Notes under the pieces: model-generated | What the model was told of the DNA's origin: nothing | Databases searched by the model: none | The model's input: the letters and a program-made list of their open reading frames with translations, nothing else | Program-made: the position numbers and the translations under genes | Source: Aurantimonas coralicida | GTDB taxonomy: Bacteria > Pseudomonadota > Alphaproteobacteria > Rhizobiales > Rhizobiaceae | Assembly: GCA_011050685.1 (NCBI GenBank) | Contig: DRFF01000045.1 | Coordinates: forward strand, 1 to 64,000 | Length of the DNA stretch: 64,000 bases | Reading direction: 5' to 3' | Shown here: positions 29,027 through 38,925 of the stretch, piece by piece | Numbering within the stretch: position 1 is the first letter of the stretch | Layout of the letters: the number at the start of each line of letters is the position of its first letter

Positions 29027-29697
29027 CCGACGATCCTTAGATAGGCCGCGATCGCTTCCTTCGGCGCGGCGTCGGTGATGAGTTTGCCCTCGTCGAAAAC
29101 CAGCACCCGGTCGAAACCGGCGAGGAGATCGAGATCATGGGTGACGAGGATCACATGCTGATCCAGCGCAGCCACGGCGTCCATGACACGACGTGTGTTG
29201 CGCCGGTCGAGGAGTGTGGTCGGTTCGTCGAGGACGAGCCAGGCGGGTTCCAGAATCATGACGCCGGCCAGCGCCACCATCTGGCGTTCGCCGCCGCTGA
29301 GCTCGTGGACGAGCCGATCGCCAAAACCGTTCAGGCCGAAGCGGTCGAGGGTTTGCTCGACCTTGCCGGGAATGTCGGCGGCCGCGACACCGCGGCCCTT
29401 GAGCCCGAAAGCGAGATCCTCGCCGACGGTCGGGTAGACGATCTGATTGTCCGGGTTCTGAAAGACGAAACCCACCTGGCGGCGCACTTCTCGGCCCTTC
29501 GTCCGGGTGTCGAGCCCGCCGACGGCGACCTGCCCGGTGGTCGGCAGGATCAGCCCGTTGAGCAGTCGGGCGAAGCTGCTCTTGCCGGAGCCGTTGGCGC
29601 CGATGACCCCGATCCGCCGTTCCGCGAGCCGCAGGTCCAGATCGGCGAGGATCCGGCGCCCGGCACGCTCGAGCGAAACTCCGGCGAGCTCGATCAT
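29023..29697 (-). CDS. bioM: Biotin ECF transporter ATP-binding protein BioM
   Basis: 224 residues with Walker A GANGSGKSSF, a Q loop (VGFVFQNPDNQIVYPTVGED, typical of ECF ATPases), the signature HELSGGERQMVALAGV, Walker B AWLVLDEPT and the H-loop VILVTHDLDLL. Only one ATPase gene is present, so a homodimer is expected, as in known BioMNY systems. It lies 17 bases after bioY and overlaps bioN. Confidence 0.92.
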   Translation of the reverse strand: MIELAGVSLERAGRRILADLDLRLAERRIGVIGANGSGKSSFARLLNGLILPTTGQVAVGGLDTRTKGREVRRQVGFVFQNPDNQIVYPTVGEDLAFGLKGRGVAAADIPGKVEQTLDRFGLNGFGDRLVHELSGGERQMVALAGVMILEPAWLVLDEPTTLLDRRNTRRVMDAVAALDQHVILVTHDLDLLAGFDRVLVFDEGKLITDAAPKEAIAAYLRIVG

Positions 29698-29714
29698 CGA
29701 CCGCGGGGCTGCCG

Positions 29715-30278
29715 TCAGGCCCGGCCCGCGCGCACTCGCGAGGGGATCAGCGGGTAGGACCGCTTGACGGTCGTGATCACCCCGGCGGCGATGCCGGCCT
29801 TGATCAAATCACCCGGGATGAAGGCAGCCGAGGCAGTGAGGGCCGTCCAGAGCGGAATGTCGGCGACGGCGGCGACGACCGGGATGCCGATCGCGTAGAG
29901 AACGACGATGCCGCCGAAGACCGAGATCAGGAAGGCGCCGACAAAGCCGAGGCCGGTCCAGAAACGCTCGGTCAGCCAGCCGATGACATAGGCGGCGACG
30001 ATCCAGCCAAACAGGAAGCCGGCGGTCGGGCCGGCGAATACGCCGATGCCGCCGCGTCCGCCCGACAGGAGCGGCAGGCCGATCGCCACCAGCACAAGGA
30101 AGAGAACCATCGACAGCGCGCCGCGCTTGGCCCCGAGGATGCCGCCGGCCAGCATGACACCCATCGACTGCGCGGTGATCGGCACGCCGAGGGCCGGGAT
30201 CGTCAGCGGCGGGAACACCGCAAGGACGGCCATCAGAGCGGCGAAGAGGGCGATGTAGACGATGTCTTTGGTGGCCAT
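29715..30278 (-). CDS. bioY: Biotin transporter substrate-binding subunit BioY
   Basis: 187 residues with six membrane helices and the family signature TIPALGVPITAQSMGVMLAG near the N-terminus. Further family matches are GGRGGIGVFAGPTAGFLFGW (high-affinity biotin site region) and FIPGDLIKAGIA at the end. It imports biotin, alone or with BioMN. ATG 30278 matches homologues; the frame is open to 30518 but lacks BioY-like sequence there. I saw no BioR box (TTATMKATAA) in the 160 bases upstream. Confidence 0.92.
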   Translation of the reverse strand: MATKDIVYIALFAALMAVLAVFPPLTIPALGVPITAQSMGVMLAGGILGAKRGALSMVLFLVLVAIGLPLLSGGRGGIGVFAGPTAGFLFGWIVAAYVIGWLTERFWTGLGFVGAFLISVFGGIVVLYAIGIPVVAAVADIPLWTALTASAAFIPGDLIKAGIAAGVITTVKRSYPLIPSRVRAGRA

Positions 30279-30438
30279 CGGACGGGTGCCTTTGCTTCGG
30301 GTGGGCGGACGGGCGCGAGCGCGCCGTGTGGCGGCGAACGCCGCTTCCTCTGACCGGATCGGGCGGCAAAGGTCAATGTTCGGGAGGGCGCACAAGAAAC
30401 CCATCGCAACGGCTTCCGGCGGGCGTTTGGCCGCCGCC

Positions 30439-30834
30439 TCAGGCCGCCTCGATATCGGTTTGGGCGAAGTCGTCGCCCTTGTAGAGTAGCGGAACGCGGT
30501 AATGCCTGGCGCAGGCATAGGCGAAGCAGTCGCCGAAATTCAGCGCGGCGGGGTGGCGGCCCTTGCCATAGCGCTCATAGGCTTCGACAGCGAGGGCGGT
30601 GGCTTCCGGCGGAATTGCTACCACTTCGATATCCAGTTTGCCCAAGACCTTGCGGACGGCGGCTTCGGCATCGATCGGTTGTTTATTTCGGATACGGCTT
30701 AACGCTGCGACCGTCTCCCAAACAGCTGTGGGCGATGTAAGGCATCCCGCAGTTTCGTCGATCCTTGAAGCGAAGTCGCGCGCCTCCGGTTCATCCGCAA
30801 GTATCGCGCAAAGCGCTGAGGCGTCGATGAACAT
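30439..30834 (-). CDS. vapC: VapC family PIN-domain ribonuclease toxin
   Basis: 131 residues beginning MFIDASALCAILADEPEA, with Asp4 as the first catalytic acid. A central SPTAVWETVAALSR contains the Glu, and LNFGDCFAYACARHYRVPLLYKG (read in parts) supplies the second acidic cluster. ATG 30834 shares one base with the antitoxin stop (TGATG), so the pair is coupled. The frame is open to 30864. It belongs to the VapC subgroup that goes with Rv0623-like VapB antitoxins. Confidence 0.9.
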   Translation of the reverse strand: MFIDASALCAILADEPEARDFASRIDETAGCLTSPTAVWETVAALSRIRNKQPIDAEAAVRKVLGKLDIEVVAIPPEATALAVEAYERYGKGRHPAALNFGDCFAYACARHYRVPLLYKGDDFAQTDIEAA

Positions 30835-31085
30835 CAATCGTCCTCGTAGAGACTGTCGATCCAAGCCTTATCCGCCGATGTGCCACCGGGACCAGCTTTC
30901 TCGCGCAGCTCTCGGACGAAACGCATGATTTCCTCGACCCGCGGAGAGGCCGGTCGCTCCACAGCCGAGCGTCCGATCTCATTCTCCAACGCCACGCGCA
31001 CCGCTTCCGTCTTGCTGACACCTTTGATCGCGGCAAGTCGGTCGGCCAATTCGCCAACCTCACGGTCCTTGACGTAAAGAGGCAT
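30834..31085 (-). CDS. vapB: VapB family antitoxin (Rv0623-like)
   Basis: 83 residues. The N-terminal part PLYVKDREVGELADRLAAI and then KTEAVRVALENEI match the ribbon-helix-helix antitoxin group once called PSK transcription factors. The C-terminus (KAWIDSLYEDD) is the toxin-binding part. GGAG is seven bases before ATG 31085. A perfect inverted repeat 20-52 bases upstream is the likely autoregulatory operator. Confidence 0.9.
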   Translation of the reverse strand: MPLYVKDREVGELADRLAAIKGVSKTEAVRVALENEIGRSAVERPASPRVEEIMRFVRELREKAGPGGTSADKAWIDSLYEDD

Positions 31086-31104
31086 CGCGCAACTCCATCC
31101 AGCA

Positions 31105-31137
31105 TGGGATATCCCAAGATAATCTTCGGATATCCCA
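31105..31137. promoter_or_regulatory. Inverted-repeat operator of vapBC
   Basis: TGGGATATCC (31105-31114) and GGATATCCCA (31128-31137) are perfect inverted copies separated by 13 bases. Each half contains the palindrome GGATATCC. The centres are 23 bases apart, about two helical turns, as expected for two RHH dimers on one face. The site is just upstream of vapB. Confidence 0.8.
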
Positions 31138-31167
31138 GTGTCCAGCGGAGACGTCCGATGTGTCAGG

Positions 31168-32652
31168 TCACGTCAGCGTCCGGCGCACCGCGTCGGCCCA
31201 GCCGGCGAGCTTGTGCCCGCGGGTGACGGCGTCCATTCGCGGCTCGAAACGGCGCTCCAGGCGCCAACGCTCGGAAAAGCCGGACATGTCCGGCCACACG
31301 CCCGCCTTCTGCCCGGCCACCCAGGCGGCGCCGAGCGCCGTCGTCTCCAGCACCACCGGCCGGTCGACCGGCGCGTCGAGAAGGTCGGCGAGGCGCTGCA
31401 TCGTCCAGTCCGACGCGACCATGCCGCCGTCGACGCGCAGGATCGTGTCGCTGGCGCCAGTCCAGTCCTTCTTCATGGCGGAGAGAAGGTCGGCGGTCTG
31501 GAAGCAGACGGCCTCGAGCGCCGCGCGGGCGATCTCGTTCGGACCGGTCTTACGGGTCAGGCCGTAGATCGCGCCGCGCGCCTCGGCGTCCCACCAGGGC
31601 GCGCCGAGCCCGGTGAAGGCCGGCACCATGTAGACGTCCTGGGCATCGTCCGCCTCGGCCGCCATCGGGCCGGTGCGGTCGGCGCGCTCGACGACGCCGA
31701 GCCCGTCGCGGAGCCATTGCACGGCGGCCCCGGCGATGAAGATCGAGCCTTCGAGGGCGAAGGCGGTCTTGCCGGACAGGCGATAGGCGATGGTCGTCAA
31801 AAGGCGGTTGGAGGATGGCACGCGGGTATCGCCGGTGTTGAGAACCGCGAAGCAGCCGGTGCCGTAAGTGGATTTCAGCATTCCCGGCGCGAAACAGGCC
31901 TGGCCGAGCGTCGCCGCGTGCTGGTCGCCGGCCATGCCGCAGACCGAAATTGCGGCGCCGAACAGCGATGTCTCGGTCACGCCGAACTGCGCGTCGCAAT
32001 CCTTCACTTCGGGTAGAAGCGCGCGGGGTACGTTCAGTAGCTTGAGCAGGTCTTCGTCCCAAGCGTTCGCCTCGATGTCGAACAGCATGGTGCGGCAGGC
32101 ATTGGTGGTGTCGGTCGCGTGGACTTTGCCGCCAGTGAGGCGCCAGAGCAGGAAGGTGTCGACCGTGCCGAAGGCAAGCTTGCCGGCCTCAGCCTTGGCG
32201 CGTGCGCCCTCCACATGGTCGAGCATCCAGGCGATCTTGGTGCCGGAGAAATAGGGGTCAACGATCAGACCGGTCTTTGCCGTGATCGCCGGCTCGGCGC
32301 CATCATCGACGAGCTTGCGGCAGATGTCGGCGGTTCGGCGATCCTGCCAGACGATGGCGTTGTGGATCGGCTTGCCGGTGGCGCGGTCCCAGATCAGCGC
32401 GGTCTCGCGCTGATTGGTGATGCCGATTGCGGCGATGTCGGAGGCCGAGAGCGAAGCGTCGGCGAGGGCGGTGCGGACCGTGGCGACGACTGAGCGCCAG
32501 ATGTCTTCGGGATCATGCTCGACCCAGCCAGAGCGCGGAAAATGCTGCGGAAACTCTTCCTGGCCGACGCCGACGATGCGAAAGCCGTCGTCAAAGACGA
32601 TCGCGCGCGACGATGTCGTGCCCTGATCGATGGCGAGGACGTATCCGGACAT
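31168..32652 (-). CDS. glpK: Glycerol kinase
   Basis: Phosphorylates glycerol to glycerol 3-phosphate in the cytosol. 494 residues of the FGGY family with the N-terminal phosphate loop [26 protein letters not shown], the [13 protein letters not shown] region and the family signature [18 protein letters not shown] late in the chain. A strong AGGGGGAG lies five bases before ATG 32652. It is the last gene of the glp locus, separated from glpV by 87 bases that contain a strong hairpin. Confidence 0.96.
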   Translation of the reverse strand: MSGYVLAIDQGTTSSRAIVFDDGFRIVGVGQEEFPQHFPRSGWVEHDPEDIWRSVVATVRTALADASLSASDIAAIGITNQRETALIWDRATGKPIHNAIVWQDRRTADICRKLVDDGAEPAITAKTGLIVDPYFSGTKIAWMLDHVEGARAKAEAGKLAFGTVDTFLLWRLTGGKVHATDTTNACRTMLFDIEANAWDEDLLKLLNVPRALLPEVKDCDAQFGVTETSLFGAAISVCGMAGDQHAATLGQACFAPGMLKSTYGTGCFAVLNTGDTRVPSSNRLLTTIAYRLSGKTAFALEGSIFIAGAAVQWLRDGLGVVERADRTGPMAAEADDAQDVYMVPAFTGLGAPWWDAEARGAIYGLTRKTGPNEIARAALEAVCFQTADLLSAMKKDWTGASDTILRVDGGMVASDWTMQRLADLLDAPVDRPVVLETTALGAAWVAGQKAGVWPDMSGFSERWRLERRFEPRMDAVTRGHKLAGWADAVRRTLT

Positions 32653-32691
32653 TTTGTCTCCCCCTGAGGCGTCACATCGTTTTCGAATAGC

Positions 32692-32718
32692 GGAAAGCCG
32701 GGACGAGCCCGGCTTTCC
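32692..32718 (-). terminator. Hairpin between glpV and glpK
   Basis: GGAAAGCCGGG (32692-32702) and CCCGGCTTTCC (32708-32718) form a perfect 11-base stem with a 5-base loop. No clear U run follows on the minus strand, so it is more likely a partial terminator or a 3' mRNA-stabilising hairpin that lowers glpK output relative to the transporter genes. Confidence 0.65.
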
Positions 32719-32739
32719 TTGTCGTTGCCGATTGGCCGT

Positions 32740-34572
<1,833 letters not shown>

Positions 34573-34662
34573 AGTCTTATACCTCCCAAAACAGGTGCCG
34601 GTCTTTTGTTATGGCGGAGCCGCGTCGACCGGTGGGACGCGGCGAGGCCGGATTCCGCCTCT

Positions 34663-34944
34663 CTAGACGAGGCGAAAGACGAGGATGAAGAAGACGGCGC
34701 ATACGATCAGCGCGTACCAGAGCGACAGATCGGTGCTCCAGAGCCAGCCGAGGCAGATAAAGGCCGAGCCCAGCAGAGAAACGAACAGGCGGTCGCCGCG
34801 CGTCGTCTCGAAGCGCAGGATGCCGACGCGGGGACTGCCGCCGGGCGAGGCGTATTCCCAGACGCCCATGCCGGCGATCATGGCGAAGATCACCAGAAAG
34901 AAAGTCGCGGTCGGCCATGTCCAGGCCATCCATGAGAAATCCAT
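34663..34944 (-). CDS. glpU: Small membrane protein GlpU (DUF2160 type)
   Basis: 93 residues with two to three membrane segments: WPTATFFLVIFAMIAGMGVW, then VSLLGSAFICLGWLW and WYALIVCAVFFILVF. A conserved EYASPGGSPRVGILRFETTRGD loop (read in parts) lies between them. Rhizobial glycerol transport operons carry this small gene between glpQ and glpV; its role in transport is not settled. ATG 34944 shares a base with the glpQ stop (TGATG). Confidence 0.88.
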   Translation of the reverse strand: MDFSWMAWTWPTATFFLVIFAMIAGMGVWEYASPGGSPRVGILRFETTRGDRLFVSLLGSAFICLGWLWSTDLSLWYALIVCAVFFILVFRLV

Positions 34945-35849
34945 CAAACCCTCCCCAGGGCGAAGCCCTTGGCGATGTAGTTGCGCACGAACCAGATGAC
35001 GATCGCGCCGGGAATGATCGTCAGCGCGCCGGCTGCGGCCAGAACGCCCCAGTCCATGCCCGACGCCGAGACGGTGCGGGTCATGATCGCCGAGATCGGC
35101 TTGGCGTCGGTCACGGTCAGCGTCCGCGCAATCAACAGCTCCACCCATGAGAACATGAAGCAGAAGAAAGCGGCGACGCCGATGCCGCTGGCAATCAGGG
35201 GCGTGAAGATCTTGAAGAAGAAGCGCGGGAACGAGTAGCCGTCGATATAGGCGGTCTCGTCGATCTCCTTCGGAATTCCCGACATGAAGCCTTCCAGAAT
35301 CCAGACGGCAAGCGGCACGTTGAACAGTGTGTGGGCGAGCGCCACCGCGATGTGCGTGTCGATCAGTCCGAAGGCCGAATAGAGCTGGAAGAAGGGCAGG
35401 GCGAACACCGCTGGCGGGGCCATCCGGTTGGTCAGGAGCCAGAAGAACAGGTGCTTGTCGCCGAGGAAGCGGTAGCGCGAAAAGGCGTAGGCGGCCGGCA
35501 GCGCCACCGCTACCGAGATCACCGTGTTCATGGCCACGTAGATGATCGAGTTGATGTAGCCCGAATACCAGGACGGGTCGGTGAAGATTACCGCGTAATT
35601 GGCGAGCGTCGGATTTGCCGGGAACAGCGTGACGCTCGACAGGATTTCCTGGTTGGTTTTGAAGCTCATATTGATGAGCCAGTAGATCGGCAGCATCAAG
35701 AACAGGATGTAGACGATCGGGATCAACGCCTTCCAGCGGAAGTGGCGTGTTCGTGCCCGCTCACGCGTCCTGAGCGCGGTTTCCGAATGGCTCGCTGCCG
35801 GCAGCACGCGGTGGGCCTCGTGGCCGGCGGTGGTGGTTTGATCGCTCAT
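34944..35849 (-). CDS. glpQ: Glycerol ABC transporter permease GlpQ
   Basis: 301 residues of the MalG-like permease family. It has six predicted helices, a long cytoplasmic N-terminus and the EAA loop EIDETAYIDGYSFPRFFFKI. It pairs with GlpP to form the membrane channel. ATG 35849 overlaps the glpP stop (ATGA). The much longer open frame up to 36446 is a shadow over glpP and was not used. Confidence 0.92.
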   Translation of the reverse strand: MSDQTTTAGHEAHRVLPAASHSETALRTRERARTRHFRWKALIPIVYILFLMLPIYWLINMSFKTNQEILSSVTLFPANPTLANYAVIFTDPSWYSGYINSIIYVAMNTVISVAVALPAAYAFSRYRFLGDKHLFFWLLTNRMAPPAVFALPFFQLYSAFGLIDTHIAVALAHTLFNVPLAVWILEGFMSGIPKEIDETAYIDGYSFPRFFFKIFTPLIASGIGVAAFFCFMFSWVELLIARTLTVTDAKPISAIMTRTVSASGMDWGVLAAAGALTIIPGAIVIWFVRNYIAKGFALGRV

Positions 35850-36733
35850 TCCGAAACTCCCGTCAGCGGCTTGTCGGCTCCGGCGTTGGTCATCACGGTG
35901 TAGAAGACCCAGGAGAGCGCGAGGATGATCAGGAAGTAGACGAGCGACATGGCGGCCGCCTCGCCGAGGTTGAACTGGCCGATCGCGAGCTTGACGAGGT
36001 CGATCGACAGGAAGGTGGTCGAATTGCCCGGACCGCCGCCGGTGACGACGAAGGGCTCGGTGTAGATCATGAAACTGTCCATGAAGCGTAAGAGCACGGC
36101 GATCAGCAGCACCCGGCCCATCTTCGGCAGCTGGATGAAGCGGAAGACGGCCCAGCGCGACGCGCCGTCGATCTTGGCGGCCTGATAATAGGCATCGGGG
36201 ATCGACACGAGGCCCGCGTAGCACAGCAGCACCACGAGGCTGGTCCAGTGCCAGACGTCCATGACGATGACGGTGACCCAGGCGTCGAACGGATCGCGGA
36301 CGTAATTGTAGTCGATGCCGAGCGCCGCGACCGAATAGCCGAGCAACCCGATGTCGGTGCGGCCGAAGACCTGCCAGATGGTGCCGACGACGTTCCAGGG
36401 GATCAGCAGCGGCAGCGCCATCAAGACGAGGCAGACGGAGACCCAAAAGCCTTTCTTCGGCATCGACAGCGCCACCAGAATGCCGAGGGGAATCTCGATC
36501 GCCAGGATGATTCCGGAGAACATCAGATTGCGGATCAGCGCGTCGTGGAATCTTGCCGAGGTCAGGATGTCCTGGAACCAGGATGTGCCGGCCCAGAAGA
36601 ACTGGTTGTTGCCGAAGGTGTCCTGCACCGAATAATTGACCACGGTCATCAGCGGGACCACCGCCGAAAAGGCGACGAGCAGGAGCACCGGGAGGACCAA
36701 AAACCAGGCTTTGTTGTTCCAGGTCTTTTCCAT
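35846..36733 (-). CDS. glpP: Glycerol ABC transporter permease GlpP
   Basis: 295 residues of the MalF/UgpA-like permease family with six predicted helices and the EAA loop ASIDGASRWAVFRFIQLP-like segment near residue 190 (seen as AAKIDGASRWAVFRFI). It begins MEKTWNNKAWFLVLPVLLL. It forms the channel with GlpQ. It starts 11 bases after glpT and is coupled to glpQ. Confidence 0.92.
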   Translation of the reverse strand: MEKTWNNKAWFLVLPVLLLVAFSAVVPLMTVVNYSVQDTFGNNQFFWAGTSWFQDILTSARFHDALIRNLMFSGIILAIEIPLGILVALSMPKKGFWVSVCLVLMALPLLIPWNVVGTIWQVFGRTDIGLLGYSVAALGIDYNYVRDPFDAWVTVIVMDVWHWTSLVVLLCYAGLVSIPDAYYQAAKIDGASRWAVFRFIQLPKMGRVLLIAVLLRFMDSFMIYTEPFVVTGGGPGNSTTFLSIDLVKLAIGQFNLGEAAAMSLVYFLIILALSWVFYTVMTNAGADKPLTGVSE

Positions 36734-36744
36734 GATCTGTCTCC

Positions 36745-37821
36745 CTATGCCCGCTCGACCAGCCAGGAATCGGCGTAAAGATTGAGCGCGTCGGGCGCGA
36801 AGCGAACGGCCGGGTCCGCCGGAATGCTGGCGCCTTCCGGCACGATGGCGCTCAGTCGCGTGCCCGCCAGCGTCGCCCGCACGATGCGCTCCGAGCCGAC
36901 ATCCTCGACCTTCTCGACCGTGACGGGGATGCCGTCGTTTCTGCCGACGATCTCGACGAATTCCGGCCTGATGCCGAGTTCGGTCTTCTGGCCCGAATGG
37001 AACCCGATCGGGTTGCCGGGAAGGGCGATGCGGATGTCGGAGATGACGGCCTCGCCGCCCTCCATCCGGCAGGGCAGGACGTTCATGCCGGGCGAGCCGA
37101 TGAAATAGCCGACGAAAGTATGTTTCGGCCGCTCGAACAGCTCTTCCGGCGTACCGATCTGGACGACCTCGCCGTCATACATGACGACGACCTTGTCGGC
37201 GAAGGTCAACGCCTCGGTCTGGTCGTGAGTGACGTAGACCATGGTCATCTGGAACTCGCGGTGCAGCTGCTTCAGTTCCGAGCGCAACTGCCACTTCATA
37301 TGCGGATCGATGACGGTCAGCGGCTCGTCGAACAGGATCGCGTTGACGTCGGAGCGCACCAGGCCGCGCCCGAGCGAGATCTTCTGCTTTTCGTCGGCGG
37401 TCAGGCCGCGAGCCTTGCGGTCGGCCTTCGCTTCCAGACCGATGCGGCGGATCATGTCCTCGACGCGGGTCTTGATCTCGGCGGCCGGAACCTTGCGGTT
37501 CTTCAAGGGGAAGGCGAGGTTCTGGCGCACCGTCATGGTGTCGTAGATCACCGGAAACTGGAACACCTGGGCGATATTGCGCGCCTCGGGCGTCAGTTCG
37601 GTGACGTCCCGGTCGTCGAAATAGACGTTCCCCTCAGAGGGCGTCAGCAGTCCGGAGATGATGTTGAGCAGCGTGGTCTTGCCGCAGCCGGACGGACCCA
37701 GCAGCGCATAGGCGCCGCCATCCTCGAAGGCGTGGTCGACCTCGCGGAGCGCGTAGATGCCGGCGTCGCCCAGCGCTCGCGAATAGGCGTGGCGGATATG
37801 ATCGAGACGGATGCGAGCCAT
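36745..37821 (-). CDS. glpT: Glycerol ABC transporter ATP-binding protein GlpT
   Basis: 358 residues: Walker A GPSGCGKTTLLN, a signature that reads GLTADEKQKISLGRGL, Walker B AILFDEPLTVID, H loop YVTHDQTEALT, and a C-terminal MalK-type OB domain. The signature lacks the usual LSGGQ. GlpS, the other ATPase, has a canonical one (NLSGGQQQR), so the pair is expected to work as an asymmetric heterodimer. This GlpT is unrelated to the glycerol 3-phosphate antiporter of the same name. Confidence 0.92.
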   Translation of the reverse strand: MARIRLDHIRHAYSRALGDAGIYALREVDHAFEDGGAYALLGPSGCGKTTLLNIISGLLTPSEGNVYFDDRDVTELTPEARNIAQVFQFPVIYDTMTVRQNLAFPLKNRKVPAAEIKTRVEDMIRRIGLEAKADRKARGLTADEKQKISLGRGLVRSDVNAILFDEPLTVIDPHMKWQLRSELKQLHREFQMTMVYVTHDQTEALTFADKVVVMYDGEVVQIGTPEELFERPKHTFVGYFIGSPGMNVLPCRMEGGEAVISDIRIALPGNPIGFHSGQKTELGIRPEFVEIVGRNDGIPVTVEKVEDVGSERIVRATLAGTRLSAIVPEGASIPADPAVRFAPDALNLYADSWLVERA

Positions 37822-37831
37822 GAACGTCTCC

Positions 37832-38905
37832 TCAAGCCGCTTGTCGCGCGGACGCGGACGTGGCGTTGCCGTGTTCGTCGAAGATCAGGATTTTCGCCGG
37901 ATCGAAGGACAGGCGAATATGATCGCCGGGTTCGATGCGGCGGACTCCATGGACGAGGGCAATGATGCTGTTGTCGCCGACATCGGCGTGGACGAAGGTT
38001 TCCGAGCCGGTGACCTCGGTCAGGACGACCCGCGCCTCGAAGCCGCCGTCGCCGGCCTCGAATGCCAGATGATGCGGCCGGATGCCGCCGCGATAGGCGC
38101 CATCCGGAAGGGCGGAAAAAGCGGGTCCGGCATCGAAGGCGACGCCGTTCGGCGAGGCGAAGCGTGTGCCGGTCTTGACGAAATCCATGACGTTGAGCGG
38201 CGGATCGGAGAAGGTTCGCGCCGTCAGCAGGTCGTGCGGCTGGCGGTAGATCTCGGTGGTCTCGCCGAACTGGGTGACGCGGCCTTTCGACATCGTCGCG
38301 GTGCGCCCGCCCAAGAGCAGTGCCTCATGCGGCTCGGTCGTCGCGTAGACGAAGATCGCGCCCGTTTCGGCGAAAATTCGCGGCAATTCTTCGCGCAATT
38401 CCTCGCGCAGCTTGTAGTCGAGATTGGCGAGCGGCTCGTCGAGCAGAACCAGTTCAGCGTTCTTGACCAGAGCGCGGGCCAACGCCGTGCGCTGTTGCTG
38501 ACCGCCGGAGAGGTTGAGCGGCGTGCGGTCGAGAAACGGCGTCAGCTTCATCAATTCGGCGGCCTTGTGCACCGCCGCCTCGATCTCGGCCTTGGAATGA
38601 CCGGCGATCCGCATCGGCGAGGCGATGTTCTCGTAGACGGTGAAGGAGGGGTAGTTGATGAACTGCTGGTAGACCATGGCGACGTTGCGTTTGCGCACGG
38701 GAACGCCGGTCACGTCCTTGCCGTCCATCAGGATGTGGCCAGAGGTGGGGACGTCGAGGCCCGCCATCAGGCGCATCAGGCTGGTCTTGCCGGCGAGCGT
38801 TGGACCGAGCAGCACATTGAGCGAGCCACGCTCGAGGGTCAGCGATACGTCGATGATGTGTTTTTCGCCGCCGACGCTGCGGCTGACGTTCTGCAATTCG
38901 AGCAA
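37832..38905 (-). CDS. glpS: Glycerol ABC transporter ATP-binding protein GlpS
   Basis: 357 residues with Walker A-like GPTLAGKTSLMR, the signature LNLSGGQQQRTALARA, Walker B LVLLDEPLANLD and a C-terminal regulatory domain of the MalK type. The H-loop position reads YATTEPHEALLL, so the usual catalytic His of VTHD is changed. Together with the changed signature of GlpT this fits a heterodimer with one active and one degenerate site. It lies 10 bases before glpT and 20 after glpD. Confidence 0.92.
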   Translation of the reverse strand: MLELQNVSRSVGGEKHIIDVSLTLERGSLNVLLGPTLAGKTSLMRLMAGLDVPTSGHILMDGKDVTGVPVRKRNVAMVYQQFINYPSFTVYENIASPMRIAGHSKAEIEAAVHKAAELMKLTPFLDRTPLNLSGGQQQRTALARALVKNAELVLLDEPLANLDYKLREELREELPRIFAETGAIFVYATTEPHEALLLGGRTATMSKGRVTQFGETTEIYRQPHDLLTARTFSDPPLNVMDFVKTGTRFASPNGVAFDAGPAFSALPDGAYRGGIRPHHLAFEAGDGGFEARVVLTEVTGSETFVHADVGDNSIIALVHGVRRIEPGDHIRLSFDPAKILIFDEHGNATSASARQAA

Positions 38906-38925
38906 ATTGCCCTCCCAGGCGGCTG

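Noticed and set aside
30279-30438. Possible BioR or biotin riboswitch control upstream of bioY
   Set aside because: No TTATMKATAA box and no riboswitch-like fold is visible in this gap. Control of bioYMN could not be assigned.
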